Shown here: piece after piece, positions 7,835 through 10,544 of the stretch
How positions within the stretch are numbered: position 1 is the first letter of the stretch
Layout of the letters: every line of letters starts with the position of its first letter
From: Verrucomicrobiales bacterium
Lineage (GTDB): Bacteria > Verrucomicrobiota > Verrucomicrobiia > Limisphaerales > UBA1096
DNA length: 10,544 nt
Direction: 5' to 3'
Assembly: GCA_011523195.1 (NCBI GenBank)
Contig: WTHH01000198.1
Span: 1 to 10,544, forward strand
Made by a program: the position numbers and the translations under genes
Notes under the pieces: model-generated
Told to the model about the DNA's origin: nothing
What the model saw: the letters and a program-made list of their open reading frames with translations, nothing else
Databases searched by the model: none

Positions 7835-7852
7835 TGCGCTTGGCCAAGCGCA
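7835..7852. repeat. Perfect 18-bp palindrome in the convergent intergenic gap
   Basis: TGCGCTTGGCCAAGCGCA is the longest copy of the motif in the window and the only full copy outside coding sequence. It begins 10 bases after the stop of the caspase-like gene. It could fold into a 7-9 bp hairpin at the 3' end of + strand transcripts, but only A residues follow it on that strand, so it is not an intrinsic terminator for the + operon. On the - strand it lies just past the ahcY terminator T-run. Confidence 0.85.
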
Positions 7853-7853
7853 T

Positions 7854-7878
7854 AAAAAAAAGCGGGGCGCTTGGCCCC
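7854..7878 (-). terminator. Rho-independent terminator of the metK-ahcY transcript
   Basis: Read on the - strand, GGGGC-CAAGC-GCCCC (7878 down to 7864) forms a 5-bp all-GC stem with a 5-base loop. It is followed by GC and then eight T residues (7861-7854). It starts 29 bases past the ahcY stop, the normal place for its terminator. On the + strand the same hairpin lacks a T-run, so it should be one-directional. The loop and right arm contain another GCTTGGCC half-motif. Confidence 0.85.
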
Positions 7879-7907
7879 ACTTCAAAATACTTTCCCTTCC
7901 GCTTGGT

Positions 7908-9353
7908 TCAATAACGGTAATGCTCTGGCTTATACGGGCCGTCGACCGGCACCCCGATGTAGTCGGCCTGTTCCTGTGACAGCTTGGTGAGCTTGGCCCC
8001 CAGCTTGTCCAGGTGCAACCGCGCCACTTCCTCGTCGAGTTGCTTGTCCAGCCGGTACACGCCCACTTTTCTGTCCGGATTTTTGCGGATGTCAATCTGG
8101 GCAATCGTCTGGTTGGTGAAGCTGTTGGACATGACGAAGCTTGGATGACCGGTAGCGCAACCGAGGTTGATGAGACGTCCTTCAGCAAGCAGATAGATCG
8201 AGTGACCATCTGGGAAAGTAAACTGGGTGACCGGTCCTCCCGGGATTGAGTCGTCTTTAATTACTTCACGGGTAACACCATCCATCGATTCTAGTTTGGC
8301 AACTTCAATTTCGTTGTCAAAATGTCCAATATTGCAGACGATAGCTTGATCCTTCATTTGGCTCATTTGGTCTGCGGTGATAATATCTTTATTACCGGTT
8401 GTTGTAACATAAATGTCGGCTTCCGGAAGTGCGTCTTCAACGGTTGTTACTTCGTAACCAGCCATGCAGGCTTGTAGGGCGCATATAGGGTCAATCTCAG
8501 ATACGAGTACGCGGGCTTTCTCATTGACGAGTGACTCTGCAGAACCTTTGCCAACATCTCCAAAGCCGCAAACCATTGCTACTTTGCCTGAAATGAGTAC
8601 GTCCATAGCACGCTTTATTCCATCTACCAGTGAGTGGCGACATCCAAATACATTGTCGAATTTCGACTTAGTTACTGAATCATTAACGTTTATGGCTTGG
8701 AATAGAAGTTCACCGCGTTCTTCCATCTGCAATAAGCGGTGAACTCCGGTGGTGGTTTCCTCGGAGACACCTACCACCGATTCGGCGACTTTTGTCCAGT
8801 GGCCATCGCGTTCTCCGTGAACCTTCTTCAATAAATTCTTGATGACCTGTTCCTCTTCACTGCCGGACTCGCTGTTCACCCAGTCGCTGCCTTTTTCCAA
8901 TTCAACTCCCTTGTGTATGAGCAGGGTGGCATCACCACCGTCATCGACAATCTGATCCGGTCCGGAGCCGTCTGGCCAAGTTAGCGCCTTGAAAGTGCAG
9001 TCCCAATATTCCTCTAGGGTTTCACCTTTCCATGCAAATACTGGCACACCCGCGGCCGCGATGGCCGCTGCGGCGTGATCCTGTGTGGAGAAAATGTTAC
9101 AGGAACACCAGCGGACATCTGCGCCCAGCGCAACAAGGGTCTCAATCAAAACAGCTGTCTGCACCGTCATATGTAAGGAGCCCATTACCTTAACCCCGGC
9201 CAAAGGTTGGTCTGAGCCGTACTTTTCGCGCGTGGCCATTAGGCCTGGCATTTCCTGTTCAGCAATAGCGATTTCTTTTCGGCCAAATTCAGCCAAATTA
9301 ATGTCAGCTACCTGATAATCTTTAGTTTTTGTGGCGACTAATGTGTCTGTCAT
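7908..9353 (-). CDS. ahcY: Adenosylhomocysteinase (S-adenosyl-L-homocysteine hydrolase)
   Basis: This cytosolic NAD-dependent enzyme reversibly splits S-adenosylhomocysteine into adenosine and homocysteine, removing the inhibitory product of methyltransferases. The 481-residue product is full length. Substrate-domain motifs include 'GSLHMTVQTAVLIETL' at 58-73, 'CNIFSTQDHAAAAI' at 85-98, 'VDDGGDAT' at 136-143, 'EETTTGVHRL' at 198-207 and 'NVNDSVTKSKFDN' at 222-234, which holds the catalytic Lys229 and Asp233. The NAD loop is 'GFGDVGKG' at 263-270, 'GHFDNEI' lies at 343-349, and the C terminus 'KPEHYRY' supplies the Lys and Tyr that reach the neighbouring subunit's NAD. An extra segment of about 40 residues (150-190) marks the long bacterial/plant form. 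It follows metK by 36 bases and is probably cotranscribed. No clear Shine-Dalgarno precedes the ATG (9353-9351). Base composition is uneven: the last 110 codons are GC-rich and most of the rest is AT-richer. Confidence 0.98.
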   Translation of the reverse strand: MTDTLVATKTKDYQVADINLAEFGRKEIAIAEQEMPGLMATREKYGSDQPLAGVKVMGSLHMTVQTAVLIETLVALGADVRWCSCNIFSTQDHAAAAIAAAGVPVFAWKGETLEEYWDCTFKALTWPDGSGPDQIVDDGGDATLLIHKGVELEKGSDWVNSESGSEEEQVIKNLLKKVHGERDGHWTKVAESVVGVSEETTTGVHRLLQMEERGELLFQAINVNDSVTKSKFDNVFGCRHSLVDGIKRAMDVLISGKVAMVCGFGDVGKGSAESLVNEKARVLVSEIDPICALQACMAGYEVTTVEDALPEADIYVTTTGNKDIITADQMSQMKDQAIVCNIGHFDNEIEVAKLESMDGVTREVIKDDSIPGGPVTQFTFPDGHSIYLLAEGRLINLGCATGHPSFVMSNSFTNQTIAQIDIRKNPDRKVGVYRLDKQLDEEVARLHLDKLGAKLTKLSQEQADYIGVPVDGPYKPEHYRY

Positions 9354-9540
9354 ATCTGTAAAAGTTGCTTTTTGATTGAGCTAGTCAAATTAAACGGCCT
9401 TCTTTAGTGCGGTCACTTTGTCCGTTTTCTCCCATGTAATTGCATTAAGGTCATCTAATTTTCCAAAGTGACCATAGTTGGTTGTCTTTGAATATATAGG
9501 GCGTAGTAGCTTGAGCTGCCGAACGATATTGGCTGGCTTA
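8281..9540. other. Lower-GC patch spanning most of ahcY and the 3' end of metK
   Basis: By hand count this stretch is about 47% GC, with the lowest 60-base lines at 35-40% (8281-8400, 8641-8700, 9301-9480). The flanks at 7921-8040 and 9541-9720 are 57-63%. It contains no TTGGCCAA copy, though that palindrome occurs about once per kb elsewhere. The patch starts and ends inside genes, so gene-specific codon bias does not explain it simply. A recombined segment from a related lineage is my inference. Confidence 0.5.
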
Positions 9541-10544
9541 AAGCTGAATACCTTCTCCGCAGCCGCTGCAATTTTGGCGTCGTCTACGACGCCGGTACCA
9601 AAGGTGTCCACACAGACGGAGACTGGGTCGGGATAGCCGATGGCGTAGGCGAACTGGATTTCACAGCGCTTGGCCAAGCCGGCAGCCACGATGTTTTTGG
9701 CTACGTAGCGGCCCATGTAGGCGGCACTGCGGTCGACCTTGCTCGGATCTTTGCCGCTGAATGCGCCGCCACCGTGGCGGCCCATGCCCCCGTACGTGTC
9801 GACGATGATCTTTCGCCCGGTCAAGCCGCTGTCGCCCTGCGGCCCACCGACAACGAAGCGTCCGGTTGGGTTGATCAGGATCTGTGTGTCGCGAGCCAGC
9901 ATTTTCTTAGGAAGCACCTTTTGGATGACCTGCTTATTGATGAAGTCGCGGATAGTCTTGTTGCTGGCATCGGCGGCATGCTGGGTGGAGATGACTACGC
10001 TGGTAATCTTTACCGGCTTGTCGTCGACGTACTGTACCGAGACCTGACTCTTGGCGTCGGGGCGGAGCCACTTGGCCTTGCCAGCCTTGCGGAGCTTGGT
10101 CAGGTGTTGGCCAAGCTGGTGTGCGTACATGATCGGCGCTGGCATCAACTCAGGTGTCTCGTCGCAGGCGAACCCGAACATCAGACCCTGATCGCCGGCG
10201 CCCTGTTCCGCAGTAGCCTTGCCGGCGGCCGCCTTGGCGTCCACGCCCTGGGAGATGTCCGGGCTTTGGGCGGTGAGGTAGTTGTTGATGAACACCTCGT
10301 CCGCATGAAAAACATCGTCGCTATTGACGTAGCCAATCCCTCGGATGGCATCGCGCACGACCTGCTCGACGTCGAACTTGGCCTTGGTCGTGATCTCGCC
10401 GCCGACGCAGACGACGTTGCTCTTGACGAAGGTCTCGCAGGCGACGCGGCTAGTTTTGTCCTGCGCGAGGCAGGCGTCGAGCACGGCATCGGAGATCGTG
10501 TCTGAGACTTTATCGGGATGGCCTTCGCCAACCGATTCGGAGGA
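9390..10544 (-). CDS. metK: S-adenosylmethionine synthase (5' end outside window)
   Basis: The enzyme makes S-adenosylmethionine from methionine and ATP, releasing phosphate and pyrophosphate, in the cytosol as a dimer or tetramer with Mg and K ions. The frame runs from the window edge to TAA (9392-9390), giving 384 residues that begin 'SSESVGEGHPDK'. Compared with E. coli MetK, only about six N-terminal residues are missing. A GTG at 10484 is not the true start, because conserved sequence continues upstream of it. Visible motifs are GHPDK (8-12, catalytic His), 'GGEITT' (49-54), the 'GAGDQGLMFG' hexapeptide region (115-124), 'RPDAKSQV', 'GGPQGDSGLTGRK' and the P-loop-like 'GGGAFSGKDPSKVDRS', all intact. 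The C terminus has the usual 'YGHFG' and 'WEKTD' motifs. Its own promoter and any SAM-related riboswitch would lie outside the window. Confidence 0.97.
   Translation of the reverse strand, partial: SSESVGEGHPDKVSDTISDAVLDACLAQDKTSRVACETFVKSNVVCVGGEITTKAKFDVEQVVRDAIRGIGYVNSDDVFHADEVFINNYLTAQSPDISQGVDAKAAAGKATAEQGAGDQGLMFGFACDETPELMPAPIMYAHQLGQHLTKLRKAGKAKWLRPDAKSQVSVQYVDDKPVKITSVVISTQHAADASNKTIRDFINKQVIQKVLPKKMLARDTQILINPTGRFVVGGPQGDSGLTGRKIIVDTYGGMGRHGGGAFSGKDPSKVDRSAAYMGRYVAKNIVAAGLAKRCEIQFAYAIGYPDPVSVCVDTFGTGVVDDAKIAAAAEKVFSFKPANIVRQLKLLRPIYSKTTNYGHFGKLDDLNAITWEKTDKVTALKKAV
9668..9679. repeat. 12-bp palindrome GCTTGGCCAAGC inside metK
   Basis: A perfect copy of the extended motif lies in the GC-rich part of metK, coding on the - strand for Gly-Leu-Ala-Lys in the conserved 'AAGLAKRCEI' stretch. 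The remaining core TTGGCCAA copies start at 910, 1123, 1309, 5042, 6627, 6854 and 10107. Confidence 0.85.

Noticed and set aside
9051..9060. CGCGGCCGCG palindrome in ahcY
   Set aside because: It codes for the alanine-rich stretch AAAAIAAAG, so GC-rich alanine codons explain it.
9354..9389. Possible promoter or riboswitch between metK and ahcY
   Set aside because: A TTGACT is present on the - strand, but the hexamer 17 bases on (ACTTTT) is a poor -10 box and the start site would fall at the start codon. At 36 bases the gap is too short for a known SAH riboswitch.
10181..10531. Overlapping 116-codon open frame on the - strand in metK
   Set aside because: metK reads unambiguously in another frame across the whole stretch with intact catalytic motifs. 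This frame gives only Arg/Ser/Pro-rich shadow sequence.

Overview
This window comes from a GC-rich (roughly 58-60%) bacterial chromosome. It holds the end of one four-gene cluster on the + strand and a convergent methyl-cycle pair on the - strand. The + cluster is of a kind seen in the Planctomycetota/Verrucomicrobiota group: a BatA-like membrane protein, a very long Gln/Glu-rich DUF4175-like membrane protein, a VWA plus glutamine-amidotransferase-like membrane protein, and a secreted caspase/legumain-like protein. I therefore infer a planctomycete- or verrucomicrobium-like organism. No rRNA or other phylogenetic marker confirms this.

Layout. At 2-607 (+) is the C-terminal 201 residues of the BatA-like protein. 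At 604-4434 (+), overlapping it by an ATGA, is a 1276-residue protein with three N-terminal membrane segments, a beta-rich extracytoplasmic part, a long coiled coil, a Gln/Gly/Glu/Pro low-complexity stretch and a conserved-looking C-terminal tail. At 4480-6821 (+) is one VWA/GATase-like gene broken by a single-base frame disruption near 6109, so it reads as two pieces (4480-6168 and 6114-6821). At 6818-7825 (+), again overlapping by ATGA, is a signal-peptide protein with a clan-CD-type His/Cys pair and two EF-hand-like loops. The convergent intergenic gap (7826-7907) carries an 18-bp perfect palindrome and a rho-independent terminator that serves the - strand. On the - strand lie ahcY (7908-9353) and, upstream of it, metK (9390 to the window end, missing only a few N-terminal residues).

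How the genes fit together. The + genes look like one operon, with two ATGA overlaps and one short gap. Clusters of this kind usually start with a MoxR ATPase and a DUF58 protein, which would lie left of the window. Their products probably form an envelope assembly, but its function is not established. metK makes S-adenosylmethionine and ahcY clears S-adenosylhomocysteine, so together they form the core of the activated methyl cycle.

Two patterns are not explained by the gene list. The palindrome TTGGCCAA, often extended to GCTTGGCCAAGC, occurs 11 times in 10.5 kb against about 0.15 expected, in genes on both strands, in two codon phases and between genes. This resembles the HIP1 palindrome of cyanobacteria. 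Separately, a patch of about 1.2 kb across most of ahcY and the 3' end of metK has clearly lower GC and contains no copy of the palindrome, which suggests a recombined segment.
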